64,000 nucleotides of DNA from Neobacillus niacini (GCF_030817595.1 NZ_JAUSZN010000001.1:1062001-1126000), one strand, 5' to 3'. Shown: positions 9,563 to 17,861, numbered from the stretch's first letter. Notes: generated by a model not told the origin, from the letters alone. Made by a program: numbers and translations.

Positions 9563-9784
9563 TTTTGGTTGTTATTGCTTAGATTAATGTTTATAAAGGG
9601 TCTTGAGGTCACATCGCACGACCTGTTAGAAGGATTAGTCTTTAATCCAGGGTCTAGCGGACAAATCCCTATTCAGAAAGTTTTGTCCTTAAATATAGGG
9701 TTTTTTTGAAAAGTAACAAAGTTTATGAAAAGAGTCCTTATTTAAAGATATATCTCTTCCCTACTGTGTTTCCTTTCAGTCTGG
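9563..9784. other. Intergenic, no feature recognised
   Basis: About 220 bp between the GH3 terminator and the convergent stop of the TubZ-like gene. There is a T7 run near 9702 but no clear stem, and no open frame of interest. Confidence 0.5.
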
Positions 9785-10900
9785 TTATTTCTTTTGATAT
9801 TTATTTAACTTAGTAGTGATAGATACCGGCTTTCTGTCCTGTTTCAGCAGTTTTAAGTTAGATGCCCAACGGATACCAGATTCGTAATTTTGGGTATTTT
9901 CCTTTTTTACTAGGTTCTGTAGTCGTTCTTTATTCTTTTCTATCGATTCTTCCACCGAGAGCATCCGGCGCGTTGGAAAGGATAATCCTGCAAGAACCGT
10001 TGTGATCGTTGGGTCAGTTTCTGTGATGTACGTTCCTTCAAATAATTGCAGAGGTTCCCCCACTCTTTCAAAGATGGACGGTACATTTATCAGCTTTGAA
10101 ATGTTCTCAGGTCCCTCATAGATCAAGCCAGCTCGGATTACCCCTTGCGATTCAACAGGACAGAAAATCGAGTTTTCCCAAGAAACCTGGACTTTCTTTG
10201 ATACTTCCGATGTATTCTTTGCGTCCGTAATCGGAGCAGAAGAGATAATCGTTACACCTCTGGATCCAAGGATATTCATTAAATCGGTTTCATCAAAATT
10301 GCCAAAGAATGAGCTTTTCTTCGTGATTTTCAGAAGATGGTTTATCGCCTCTATGGCTTGAAGATTAGCAGATAGGTAAATTTCGTGTTTACTTGATTGT
10401 GGTTTCTGTTTACGCATTTGATCATTGTCGACAAGGAATACAGAAGATATCCCTTCGATATTGGAAAGTTCTTCGATACACTCTGCGGTATTAATACGAT
10501 TTCCTGCTAATACATTTCGTTCAGGTATAATTGCAATCGCCCCTACCTTGACACCAGGCAGTTGATCCATTAACAGATCAATTAGCATTGGACTCATCCC
10601 AGACCCCGTGCCACCGTCCGTTGAAAAAGCGACTAATAGGAGCTTAATGTTTTTAAAGGAGCTGTTAACAAAATCAATAATTTCCTTATAGTTTTCTTGA
10701 AGCGCCCGTAATCCCAATGAACGATCTTGACCTGCACCATTATATCCTGGAACAAAAAACTTTTTTTCTACCCTGGTGTTTACAACACCATCCCGTTGAT
10801 TCGTATTAATGAGAGCTGTCGGAAAATTCAAGGCTGATGCAATTTCAGCTATATTCCCACCTGCTTGACCTACGCCCAAGATTCCAATCGATTTCACCAA
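9785..10900 (-). CDS. TubZ/FtsZ-like tubulin-superfamily GTPase, orphan
   Basis: This 371-residue protein carries the tubulin/FtsZ GTPase core: a glycine-rich first loop (GVGQAGGN, residues 9-16), the tubulin signature GGTGSG (96-101), and a T7-like catalytic loop NFDETD (201-206), which in polymerising tubulins supplies the acidic residue for the neighbour's GTP. The C-terminal tail is basic (KLLKQDRK...KLNKYQKK), as in plasmid TubZ proteins. The family forms dynamic filaments that segregate DNA (TubZ) or divide cells (FtsZ). It is far too divergent to be the housekeeping ftsZ. No TubR-like helix-turn-helix gene or iteron array is adjacent. It is divergent from the phosphatase gene at 11193. 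Function is open: plasmid or prophage relic, or a new cytoskeletal role. Confidence 0.85.
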   Translation of the reverse strand: MVKSIGILGVGQAGGNIAEIASALNFPTALINTNQRDGVVNTRVEKKFFVPGYNGAGQDRSLGLRALQENYKEIIDFVNSSFKNIKLLLVAFSTDGGTGSGMSPMLIDLLMDQLPGVKVGAIAIIPERNVLAGNRINTAECIEELSNIEGISSVFLVDNDQMRKQKPQSSKHEIYLSANLQAIEAINHLLKITKKSSFFGNFDETDLMNILGSRGVTIISSAPITDAKNTSEVSKKVQVSWENSIFCPVESQGVIRAGLIYEGPENISKLINVPSIFERVGEPLQLFEGTYITETDPTITTVLAGLSFPTRRMLSVEESIEKNKERLQNLVKKENTQNYESGIRWASNLKLLKQDRKPVSITTKLNKYQKK

Positions 10901-11042
10901 ACACGCCTCCTTAATAAGTTAATTATCTAAGTTTGTAAAATTCAGAAGTATTTTTACCAATCATGGATATGGAAAAAACAATCCTTATACCATTTTTACT
11001 ATTTAGATGTACAGATTATGACCAAAATATGTCCCTGCCCTT

Positions 11043-11077
11043 TATAACAGCGCACATCTATTTTCATGGCTGTTATA
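11043..11077. promoter_or_regulatory. Inverted repeat between tubZ-like and LMW-PTP genes
   Basis: TATAACAGC (11043-11051) and GCTGTTATA (11069-11077) are perfect 9-bp inverted arms separated by 17 bp. They sit in the roughly 290-bp divergent intergenic region, about 145 bp upstream of the tubZ-like start. This could be an operator; it is not an iteron array. Confidence 0.4.
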
Positions 11078-11192
11078 GATTTCGTTATTAATGTTGTTTT
11101 TTGTATTTCAATTTACAATCTTTGATAAAATGCTTAGAATGGTCGTTATGGAAGACGAAACGTAGTTTAAAAGATTAAAAGGAGTTTTTAAC

Positions 11193-11660
11193 ATGATTAA
11201 TGTATTATTTGTCTGTTTGGGAAACATTTGCCGTTCACCAATGGCTGAGGGCGTGTTTCGTGACTTACTGAAAAAGGAAAATTTGTCTAGTAAGGTCAGC
11301 GTTGATTCAGCTGCTACAAGTTCTTGGCACATCGGTTCTCCTCCGCATAAAGGAACTCTTGCCATCTTAAAGAAATACAATATTTCCGCGGAAGGACTTG
11401 TCGGGCGTCAATTAACAAAGAAAGACTTTGAATCGTTCGACTATATCATCGGGATGGATGAGAGCAATGTTAAGAACATTTTCGAGATCACCGGTAAACC
11501 GAAACATCCGAAAATTATCCGTCTGCTCGATTTAACGGAACATAACAAAGATGTCCCTGATCCATATTACACGGGAGATTTTGAGGAAACCTATCAGCTG
11601 GTTACAGAAGGCTGCCATGCATTGCTAGAAAAAATTCGTAATGAGCAAAACTTAAGCTAA
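11193..11660 (+). CDS. Low molecular weight protein-tyrosine phosphatase
   Basis: The 155-residue protein has the LMW-PTP P-loop at its N-terminus, CLGNICRS, with nucleophile Cys8 and Arg14 (CX5R), and the general-acid loop DPYY at residues 123-126. The length is typical. AAAAGGAG lies 10 bp before the ATG. The enzyme hydrolyses phosphotyrosine (or phosphoarginine in some Bacillus homologues) on cytosolic proteins. It is monocistronic and divergent from the tubZ-like gene. Whether it is YfkJ-like, YwlE-like or a paralogue cannot be settled here. Confidence 0.93.
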   Translation: MINVLFVCLGNICRSPMAEGVFRDLLKKENLSSKVSVDSAATSSWHIGSPPHKGTLAILKKYNISAEGLVGRQLTKKDFESFDYIIGMDESNVKNIFEITGKPKHPKIIRLLDLTEHNKDVPDPYYTGDFEETYQLVTEGCHALLEKIRNEQNLS

Positions 11661-11689
11661 AAAATATCCCACCAATTAGACGATAAAAT

Positions 11690-11915
11690 GCCCGTTTTAG
11701 GTGCGTTCTAAAAACAAGTAAATTGCGCAAGTACCGATACCTGAACCGTATGAACCAATGGTTGTGGAACCTAAGAGGGATTTATGATACATCATATGAC
11801 AGTGAGAAAAAGGTGCTGTTGTTGAATTAGTTACTTCTGCTTCCTCCGATTTTGATTTTGGAAGATGGTCTTGGGACAAAATCGATTCTAATATTTCAAT
11901 TATCGATGTAAATAA
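11690..11915 (+). other. Possible gene remnants, unrecognised
   Basis: No intact gene is present. The plus strand shows broken peptide-like stretches such as QVPIPEPYEPMVVEPKRDL and, after stops, SASSDFDFGRWSWDKIDSN. Their composition looks protein-like and they end at a terminator (11921), so a decayed gene is plausible. I cannot assign a family. Confidence 0.25.
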
Positions 11916-11920
11916 CAAAA

Positions 11921-11950
11921 AAACAGAAACTGTAAGGCTTCTGTTTTTTT
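11921..11950. terminator. Hairpin terminator between remnant and VOC gene
   Basis: AAACAGAA (11921-11928) pairs with TTCTGTTT (11939-11946) and is flanked by A-run and T-run, so it can work in both directions. It lies just downstream of the VOC gene stop (minus strand). Confidence 0.7.
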
Positions 11951-11971
11951 GTTACGCGAGTATCACATCAG

Positions 11972-12379
11972 CTAAAATGCACTTTCATCCATATAAACGA
12001 CTTCCCATATATGACCGTCTAAGTCCTGAAAACCCCATCCATACATAAATCCATGATCTTGAGGGTCGCTATAAGTTTTTCCGCCAGCTGAAATCGCCTT
12101 ATTTACCAACTCGTTCACTTGCTCTCGACTTTCAGTAGATAAACAAAAAATCGCTTCGGAGGCAGTAGTAGTATCCACAATTTCCTTCTTACTAAACTCC
12201 TTGAAACGTTCCTCATTCATGATTAAAGCAAAAATATTGTCATTGATGACTATACTAGATGTGTTCTCATCGCTAAATTGTGGGTTGAGTTCAAAACCGA
12301 CCTCAGTTAAAAAGTTGGTGGATTTCTTCACATCTTTTACTGGTAAATTGATAAAAATATTCTTGGATTTAAATGCCAT
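11972..12379 (-). CDS. VOC-family (glyoxalase/bleomycin-resistance fold) protein
   Basis: The 135-residue protein shows the two beta-alpha-beta-beta-beta modules of the vicinal oxygen chelate fold: IFINLPVKDVKKSTNFLTEV at the start and a C-terminal DLDGHIWEVVYMD, where the family's metal-ligand Glu sits. GGGAGG-type RBS precedes the ATG. VOC proteins include glyoxalase I, thiol transferases and antibiotic-sequestering proteins; this size is common among unassigned Bacillus members. The specific reaction is unknown. Confidence 0.85.
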   Translation of the reverse strand: MAFKSKNIFINLPVKDVKKSTNFLTEVGFELNPQFSDENTSSIVINDNIFALIMNEERFKEFSKKEIVDTTTASEAIFCLSTESREQVNELVNKAISAGGKTYSDPQDHGFMYGWGFQDLDGHIWEVVYMDESAF

Positions 12380-12472
12380 TTTTTTTGCCTCCCATTCACA
12401 TTATTCTGATTATTACAAATTACTTGTTTACTTGGGTTAAATAATCACCAATTTCGTATTAAAATATTCATT

Positions 12473-12560
12473 CCTCAACTAACATCGCCCGATAATTTAA
12501 TAAGGTTCTATAAAGTTAACATAAACCCTTCCGGATCAACGCACCCAATAGTTGAATAAG
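12473..12560 (-). repeat. Intergenic terminator-type repeat, copy 1
   Basis: Degenerate copy of the window's recurrent intergenic repeat: CTCAACTAACATCGCCCG...TTTAATAAG on the left and CAACGCACCCAATAGTTGAATAAG on the right. It ends 13 bp from the stop of the membrane-protein gene at 12573. Confidence 0.65.
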
Positions 12561-12572
12561 AAAAGGTTAGTG

Positions 12573-13082
12573 TTAAGGCAACGGAACATGAAAGTAAATA
12601 ATAAAAAAAGCTGTAAATAGAAACGAAACAATCCAAGCAGAAATGGGTTTAAGGTAATGAAATCTCAACATAATAACCCATAAGAAATTAAAGGCTACTG
12701 ACCACCAATAATTCCAACCGTTATGATAGGTGATTTTTTCAGCAATAAACATGATCGTTTCAATCCCAGCAAGAATGGATCCTGTTATTATTAAATATAG
12801 TATTACTTTCTTCCGAGTCTTAGGTAAATAAGACAAGAACAGTATTGCAATGCACGGTAGTATAATGAACGATTGTACTAAAATAGAAAACGTGAAATTC
12901 AATAAAAAATCAGGTTCCAACCTCCATAGAAAGTGTTTTTTGCCAACAAAGAAGCAATATAATAAATTGTTTAAAACAAGGTATAAAATAGTTGGGTAAT
13001 ACTTTTTCCAATTTTTTATATCTCCAAATTTCCAGCAACAGAGTATAACAGTAAGGCACAGAAGAATACGCAATAGAAACAC
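12573..13082 (-). CDS. CBO0543-type integral membrane protein (paralogue 1)
   Basis: The 169-residue protein is almost entirely hydrophobic, with about five membrane helices, and has the motif HNGWNYWWS near residue 120 that recurs in its neighbours (NGWxxWxS). It resembles the family annotated CBO0543 in Bacillaceae, whose function is unknown. The start is a GTG. Two paralogues lie next to each other here (12573 and 13138) and three more between 27.5 and 31.7 kb. A terminator-type repeat directly follows its stop. Confidence 0.7.
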   Translation of the reverse strand: MFLLRILLCLTVILCCWKFGDIKNWKKYYPTILYLVLNNLLYCFFVGKKHFLWRLEPDFLLNFTFSILVQSFIILPCIAILFLSYLPKTRKKVILYLIITGSILAGIETIMFIAEKITYHNGWNYWWSVAFNFLWVIMLRFHYLKPISAWIVSFLFTAFFIIYFHVPLP

Positions 13083-13137
13083 CCTTATTAAACAGTTTGG
13101 TTTTAATATTTGCTAAATAGTCAATATTATTAATTTT

Positions 13138-13593
13138 CTAATTAGGGTGACTTAGTTTCCGAACCAGCTTTAAATTAAACAAAAGTGTTGAAAATATTAA
13201 TGGATAAGCGATTGCTGAATACCACAGTTTCCACCCATTGTAATAATAAAATTTAGTATGTAAACAAAACCATTCAAAAGCGATTGAAAAAACGGTCCAG
13301 CCTAAAATGTAAATTATTTTTTTTCGTTTATTACTTTCTAAAGGATATAGATTAAGAAATAGTACACTGATAGATGGAAAATACAGAAATATAGCTAAAA
13401 GTCCCAACCATTGAAATCCTTCTCCATAATATCCGTAAAAATCATAATGTAAGTCTAATATCATATCGACTGTAACACCATAGGTGAAGGCAAAAAAGGA
13501 AGTAGCGTAAATTTCTATTTTATTTAATTTTTTAGGTATCAAAAATGTAGCTACGTTAAAAATACCAAAACATAGAAATACAAGTTTCCACAC
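13138..13593 (-). CDS. CBO0543-type integral membrane protein (paralogue 2)
   Basis: The 151-residue protein has about five hydrophobic helices and the shared motif YYNGWKLWYS near the C-terminus. AAGGAG precedes a GTG start. It lies 55 bp upstream of paralogue 1 on the same strand, so they may be cotranscribed. Sequence identity to paralogue 1 is low outside the NGW motif region, so this is an old duplication or separate acquisition. Function unknown. Confidence 0.7.
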   Translation of the reverse strand: MWKLVFLCFGIFNVATFLIPKKLNKIEIYATSFFAFTYGVTVDMILDLHYDFYGYYGEGFQWLGLLAIFLYFPSISVLFLNLYPLESNKRKKIIYILGWTVFSIAFEWFCLHTKFYYYNGWKLWYSAIAYPLIFSTLLFNLKLVRKLSHPN

Positions 13594-13694
13594 AAATTAT
13601 ATTCTCCTTGGAATTTAATTTCCTATAAGTCATTATATATCACCTCCATTTTAAAACCTAACCACCTTATAAAAGAAATCTACTTCCAATATCA

Positions 13695-13755
13695 TGTCCC
13701 TCTAGTACAACAAGAAAAAGCTGCTTAGTTCGGCAGCAGTATTATTAAGTAATGC
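13695..13755 (-). repeat. Intergenic terminator-type repeat, copy 2 (partial)
   Basis: TGTCCCTCTAGTACAACAAG then AAAAAGCTGCTTAGTTCGGCAGC: on the minus strand this reads as a GCTGCC...GCAGC hairpin followed by a T5 run. It lies 17 bp after the stop at 13772. Confidence 0.65.
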
Positions 13756-13771
13756 TTAGAAATTCTTAAAT

Positions 13772-14206
13772 TTAATGATACCGAAACCAAACAAACCATC
13801 CTTTTTCCTTACTTTTTGCTAAAAACATTTGACCTTGGGCTAAGTTCGCACCAGGTGCTTTTGGGAAATCTAAGCGTACAAGCCATGACTTTTCAGCAAT
13901 TTCCAAACCACAAAAGTTCTTTGCCATTCCAAAATAGGCTTCTTCTTCTTTATTGCCAGCTGTTTTAGGAAAAGGTTTAGCAGTTACTACATTCCATTTA
14001 GTGTATATGTCGGGAAAATCATCTATTCCAGTTCCATAAGTTTTTGGTATTAAAGTATTTAATGCTTCAATAACCTCTTTTCTATCCTTGATGGATATTT
14101 GCTCTAATTCACCTAACACAGGACATTCTTTAGGTTGTGCGTTGTCTTCAGATGACCCCAAAGTAAAAAAGAAAATGATAAAGAGAAGTGGACCCAATGT
14201 TTTCAA
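13772..14206 (-). CDS. Putative secreted protein, unknown function
   Basis: This 144-residue protein has an N-terminal signal sequence (KTLGPLLFIIFFFTLG). There is no lipobox Cys directly after it. The mature part has two cysteines and a C-terminal aromatic stretch GWFVWFRYH. I do not recognise the family. The frame is well supported by an RBS (GAGGTG) before the ATG, and a terminator-type repeat follows its stop. Confidence 0.65.
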   Translation of the reverse strand: MKTLGPLLFIIFFFTLGSSEDNAQPKECPVLGELEQISIKDRKEVIEALNTLIPKTYGTGIDDFPDIYTKWNVVTAKPFPKTAGNKEEEAYFGMAKNFCGLEIAEKSWLVRLDFPKAPGANLAQGQMFLAKSKEKGWFVWFRYH

Positions 14207-14256
14207 AATAAATTCACCTCTTTTCTAACTTCCCCTAAATAGAAAAGAGTGATCAA

Positions 14257-14350
14257 TTCTTCTTGAAGTAACCTGATCATTAGTCAAATTAGAATAAAAA
14301 ACTTGCCGCAGCGATCCTTCTTGAGCTCTAGCACCCGTTAGTTGAACAAG
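14257..14350 (-). repeat. Intergenic terminator-type repeat, copy 3
   Basis: TTCTTCTTGAAGTAACCTGATCATTAGT...CTTGCCGCAGCGATCC...CTAGCACCCGTTAGTTGAACAAG. It ends 1 bp before the stop codon of the Imm11-like gene. The right half is among the best preserved in the window. Confidence 0.75.
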
Positions 14351-14351
14351 G

Positions 14352-14954
14352 TTAGATTGTTTTTACTTCCAAAAAATCGCATCCAGTAATTCCGTGTTTT
14401 AATACAATTTCTTTATATTTTTCTGAAAAAAACATTGGTATTTCATAACCTTTAATTTTGAATATATGATAATCATTTACTTTATTTTTGTTTATTGCGT
14501 ATTTTCGTATCGAATAAACCTTTTCATCATCAATTTCGAAAACGCTATAATCAGAATGTTGAAGGTTCAATACATCCAATACACTAAGGATATTCGCAAC
14601 AGAATAACCCTCTCTTTTAGAGTTATCTTTTGAATTAACTACTCTTACTGGAAGATACTGAATTTCGCTTTTATCAATTTTTTGTTACAAGCATTTTAGT
14701 TGATGTGAAACGAGGAACCAACCCATATTATTTGCTAAGTAATCGGTCTGATTGTTACCTTCATCTGGATTAAAATAAAAGGTTAAATCCCCATTCCAAT
14801 TTTTTATAAACTTACCATTTGTAAGGTGATATTGTTCAAACCCTTTACTGTCTTTAAAAAAGCATACTGTATCGTTCTGATTACTATCATCAAGAAGTAA
14901 TTTATAATATTTCATATTACTACCAACCAACACTTTTTCTCTATATTTTATCAT
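14352..14954 (-). pseudogene. Imm11-type (DUF1629) immunity-like protein with one in-frame stop
   Basis: A single frame runs from 14954 (or the internal ATG at 14915, MKYYKLLLDD) to 14352, broken only by TAA at 14685-14687. The first part has DYLANNMGWFLVS. The second part continues in the same frame with EIQYLPVRVVNS, then LDVLNLQHSDYSVFEIDDE, and ends GITGCDFLEVK, all features of imm11/DUF1629 proteins. These are found as immunity proteins next to polymorphic toxins. Total about 187-200 residues, normal for the family. No toxin gene is adjacent. Either a nonsense mutation or a base error. Confidence 0.8.
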
Positions 14955-14956
14955 GT

Positions 14957-15050
14957 TCTTCTTCCACTAACTTGCCCATTTAGTACAATAAGAAAAAGCC
15001 GCCTGAAATGGCAGCTGATCTGGAAGAAACGCACCCGTTACTTAAATAAG
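14957..15050 (-). repeat. Intergenic terminator-type repeat, copy 4
   Basis: CTTCTTCCACTAACTTGCCC...TTTAGTACAATAAG, AAAAAGCCGCCTGAAATGGCAGCTGATC and AACGCACCCGTTACTTAAATAAG. This is close to the full consensus. It lies 56 bp after the stop at 15106. Confidence 0.75.
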
Positions 15051-15105
15051 ATGCTACATAGCATACCTATACTTTGCATTGTACGTTCTTGGAAAGGAAC
15101 CCTAT

Positions 15106-15552
15106 TTATTCAAAACAAAATGTAGTGATTTCTTCGGGCAATATTTCATCTTGAGGCTGGGCTCCAAAACCATCAATAATAAAATCTCTGACTGTATCTT
15201 CAGAAGGAGCTGGTCTATCTACGAATGTAACCCTAAATCCTCTTAGGATATTATCACCAGCTATCATACCTACACCTCGAACTGTAACCAAACAGATCTC
15301 ACCTATAGTTTCACAGCTAACCTGTGTAATAATGGTGGAAGCAAATATGAAACTTCGATCTGGGGTGGTATTGTCTGTATCCATGAAATTGAACGTTACG
15401 GAACCAGCTTCAAGTCTATCAGCACAGGCATCAGCAGTATAAGTACCCGTTCCTTCTACAGTAGTATTATCTTCAAAAAAAAGGAATTCAACTGTACCCT
15501 CTGCTGTTAAAGGAGTTGGGATTAGTACACCACATGTACAAATCAATCCCAT
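15106..15552 (-). CDS. Hypothetical beta-rich protein
   Basis: This 148-residue protein has a good RBS (AGAGGTG) and starts MGLICTCGVLIPTPL. It has no signal peptide or membrane helix, is acidic and rich in Thr/Val, and carries Cys pairs (C5, C7 and later single cysteines). The repeated short hydrophobic strands suggest a beta-sandwich. I do not recognise a family; a structural (spore surface or appendage) role would be speculation. It stands alone between two intergenic repeats. Confidence 0.6.
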   Translation of the reverse strand: MGLICTCGVLIPTPLTAEGTVEFLFFEDNTTVEGTGTYTADACADRLEAGSVTFNFMDTDNTTPDRSFIFASTIITQVSCETIGEICLVTVRGVGMIAGDNILRGFRVTFVDRPAPSEDTVRDFIIDGFGAQPQDEILPEEITTFCFE

Positions 15553-15867
15553 TTTTTACACCTCTTTCTTTAAAGAATTACTATTAGTATATTTATGATG
15601 GACAAGTTTGCTTGGACGAATATCAACTTTACTTGATAAGTCTTGTTAATTAAATTTAAAAAATGTAGCTAGATAAAGTAACCGAAATAGGTAGGTTAAT
15701 GTTTGTTAATTAAAAAAACACCAAAAAATGTGAGGTTGATTCTTATCATTAATGATTGAAGAACCAGTGAAAGCTTATTTCACTAACCTGCCCCTTTAGT
15801 TCAAGAAAAAAAGGCTGCTGCAGCAACCTAACCTTAAATAACTCAATCCCCCTTTAGTTGAATATTG
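15553..15867. other. Intergenic region with repeat copy 5
   Basis: Apart from the repeat at 15778-15862 I see no gene, terminator or other structure in this AT-rich stretch. Confidence 0.5.
15778..15862 (-). repeat. Intergenic terminator-type repeat, copy 5
   Basis: TTTCACTAACCTGCCCCTTTAGTTCAAG, AAAAAAAGGCTGCTGCAGCAACC and AACTCAATCCCCCTTTAGTTGAA. The central GCTGCTGCAGC forms a short stem with a T7 run on the minus strand. It lies 6 bp after the stop at 15868. Confidence 0.75.
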
Positions 15868-16440
15868 CTAAATGTTCAACATTTTTTTTAAATGTGGAAT
15901 AGCTAGTTCATAGTCATTGTTGTATTGTGAAAAACTTTCTTCTTTCATTATTTCGAACCCTACCTTTAAATAAATACCTATTGCCTTATAACTCCAAGTC
16001 TGTGTATGCAAATATATGTCATTATCCCCATCAAGAAGAGATAATCTATTTAGGCACTCACAAACTAAAGCCTTACCAAGACCTTGATTTTGGTATTCTT
16101 TTTTGACTGCGAACCAGTGGATTGAAGGGTCCCGTTTTCCTTCTGTCATATTCCACCAACCTGTTATAGTACCAACTTCATTTCCCTTTTCATTCTGGAT
16201 GAAAAGCACTCTCTGTTTTAATTCACTCAAAAAAGGTAAATATTCAATTCGAAAATAATTAAGGGCATCATCTGTATTTAAAAATTCACTAACAGATGCT
16301 TCAATTTCTGCCCACTGTTGTTCTTTTCCTTCTGTAAACCAAGCGAAAGAGTAACCTTCTGGCAATAAAAAATTAGGAATTGGGGTTCCAGCAGGTCTCT
16401 TCATTATGACATTAAAATATGGGATGGATTTATCTAACAA
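15868..16440 (-). CDS. GNAT family N-acetyltransferase
   Basis: This 190-residue protein has the acetyl-CoA binding motif of GNAT enzymes, YQNQGLGKALV (Q/RxxGxG/A), preceded by HWFAVKKE (beta4) and followed by a C-terminal AIGIYLKVGFEI block. It transfers acetyl from acetyl-CoA to an amine; the acceptor is unknown. It is monocistronic, with a terminator-type repeat right after its stop. Confidence 0.87.
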   Translation of the reverse strand: MLDKSIPYFNVIMKRPAGTPIPNFLLPEGYSFAWFTEGKEQQWAEIEASVSEFLNTDDALNYFRIEYLPFLSELKQRVLFIQNEKGNEVGTITGWWNMTEGKRDPSIHWFAVKKEYQNQGLGKALVCECLNRLSLLDGDNDIYLHTQTWSYKAIGIYLKVGFEIMKEESFSQYNNDYELAIPHLKKMLNI

Positions 16441-16504
16441 TATTTTCTCACCTCTAAAACGCTATATATTTGTTTATATTCGTTTATATACTTTCATATC
16501 CTTC

Positions 16505-16545
16505 TCTTATTGAACTATCCTGCCACGATAGTACAAGAAGGAATC
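16505..16545 (-). repeat. Intergenic terminator-type repeat, copy 6 (left half only)
   Basis: TCTTATTGAACTATCCTGCC followed by ACGATAGTACAAGAAGG. Only the left half is recognisable. Confidence 0.5.
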
Positions 16546-16613
16546 AGTAGACGCAATGAGTTTTGCAAAATAAAAAGACTATCAAATTATAGACAGCCAA
16601 AATTGATAACACA

Positions 16614-16763
16614 TTATTTATTTTCAAATTTTCTATACCTTCTAATAGCTAAAAGCAAAGCTGTGGTAACGAAAATCAAACCTAGAATACTCCCGAAGAT
16701 AGGTGAGTATTTAAATATTGATTTAAATATAATTCCTCCTGCATAGCTTATTAAATTACTCAA
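16614..16763 (-). CDS. Small single-helix membrane protein overlapping upstream lipoprotein stop
   Basis: A 49-residue frame starts at TTG 16763, overlapping the TGA stop of the lipoprotein gene (TTGA). It encodes MSNLISYAGGIIFKS, a strongly hydrophobic helix and a basic tail IRRYRKFENK. The 4-base overlap suggests translational coupling. No independent RBS is visible. Hydrophobicity and the clean positive-inside tail support it; family unknown. Confidence 0.45.
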   Translation of the reverse strand: MSNLISYAGGIIFKSIFKYSPIFGSILGLIFVTTALLLAIRRYRKFENK

Positions 16764-17188
16764 TGATTTTTAGGTTTTATTTTAAATTCAATATCACCTG
16801 ATAATGTTTTGTTACCTTCGACCCATTTTAAACTAAAGGATAAATCTTTATTCTGTTTTGAAAAAACACTTTTCTCATAATCGAAACTTCCAAATGATTT
16901 TTGAACTTGTAAAGGTACTAAATCATTATAGGTTACTTTTGTTTTATCATAATAGTTAACTGTTAGTTTTACAGGATTATCTCCCAAATACTTAATTGCT
17001 GTGTCAAAAACCCATTTTTTATGATCTAATCTTGGTACAACACTAATATCCCAATTCTCTAATGTCGATGTTTGTTCAACCACTAACTCTTTTGGTTGTT
17101 CAATTTCATTACTGACATTTTTCGATATACATGCAGAAGTAAGAAGGCAAAATGTTAGAATTAATGTTAAAAAGTATAGTTTTTTCAT
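16760..17188 (-). CDS. Putative lipoprotein, unknown function
   Basis: The 142-residue protein has a lipoprotein signal peptide with lipobox LTSAC (Cys20) after the hydrophobic core FLTLILTFCLL. The mature part has a series of beta-strand-like segments (WVFDTAIKYLGDNPVKLTVNYYD) that suggest an Ig-like or YtkA-like fold, but I cannot assign a family. It should be anchored outside the membrane. The next frame (16614-16763) overlaps its stop. Confidence 0.75.
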   Translation of the reverse strand: MKKLYFLTLILTFCLLTSACISKNVSNEIEQPKELVVEQTSTLENWDISVVPRLDHKKWVFDTAIKYLGDNPVKLTVNYYDKTKVTYNDLVPLQVQKSFGSFDYEKSVFSKQNKDLSFSLKWVEGNKTLSGDIEFKIKPKNH

Positions 17189-17249
17189 AAACCCTCCTAA
17201 GCTGTTATTACTCTTTACTCAAGAAGAACTATTAACACTTTTCCTTTTC

Positions 17250-17324
17250 TTAATGAACTAAACTTCAATAATAAAATAGGAGATGGTTGCTCAGCTCCTT
17301 AGTTCAATAAGCTATTAATATTAA
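17250..17324 (-). repeat. Intergenic terminator-type repeat, copy 7 (degenerate)
   Basis: TCTTAATGAACTAAACTTC...AATAAAATAGGAGATGGTTGCTCAGCTCC...TTAGTTCAATAAG. It lies 17 bp after the stop at 17341. Confidence 0.5.
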
Positions 17325-17340
17325 ATATAGATTTACATTG

Positions 17341-17706
17341 TTAATTCATAAATTGCTCTTGAAGTATACTTGTTGTTTTTGAATCAAGTTTGTAAATGTT
17401 ACCCTTGTACGAATAGAGCCTTTGCTTGTAATTTACTTGAAACTCCTCTTTCTTACCATCATCATTAATAAATGTTAGTGTTAAATCAGGTGTTTCGATT
17501 TGTTCGTTTTGCGATTTTTTTGTTTCGAATCCTTTTTTAACTAACTTGATTAAATTACTATCTTTATCTACCGAATAAATAATAGTGCTAACGGATGTGA
17601 CGCCTACGATTCCGACTGTTTGAATAATTTTACTCTCTGTTTTTGTTTTCAGTGAACAACCAAATAAAAGAAGTGTGCAAACCAAAACCATTAAAATATT
17701 TTTCAT
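17341..17706 (-). CDS. Putative small lipoprotein
   Basis: The 121-residue protein starts MKNILMVLVCTLLLFGCSLK, a lipoprotein signal with lipobox LFGC (Cys17). The remaining part is charged with no recognised domain. Start ATG with a weak RBS. It lies on the same strand as the preceding lipoprotein gene but is separated by a repeat, so it is probably a separate transcript. Confidence 0.7.
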   Translation of the reverse strand: MKNILMVLVCTLLLFGCSLKTKTESKIIQTVGIVGVTSVSTIIYSVDKDSNLIKLVKKGFETKKSQNEQIETPDLTLTFINDDGKKEEFQVNYKQRLYSYKGNIYKLDSKTTSILQEQFMN

Positions 17707-17861
17707 GCTTTGTCTCCTAAAATTTAAATATTTTGATACATTAACTTCAACACCAAATAAGTATGACTTTTCTTTAAAATTTGACAGTCTTTAAATGATT
17801 CTATTACATGTTTATTTGTCTAAATATAAAGTAACTTGTTACTCACTTTTTGAGAAAAAAT

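Noticed and set aside
9785..10900. Housekeeping ftsZ
   Set aside because: Sequence outside the GTPase motifs is unlike FtsZ, it lacks the FtsZ C-terminal peptide, and it is not in a division gene cluster.
11043..11077. tubC-like centromere
   Set aside because: Only one inverted repeat is seen; TubR-binding centromeres consist of several iterons.
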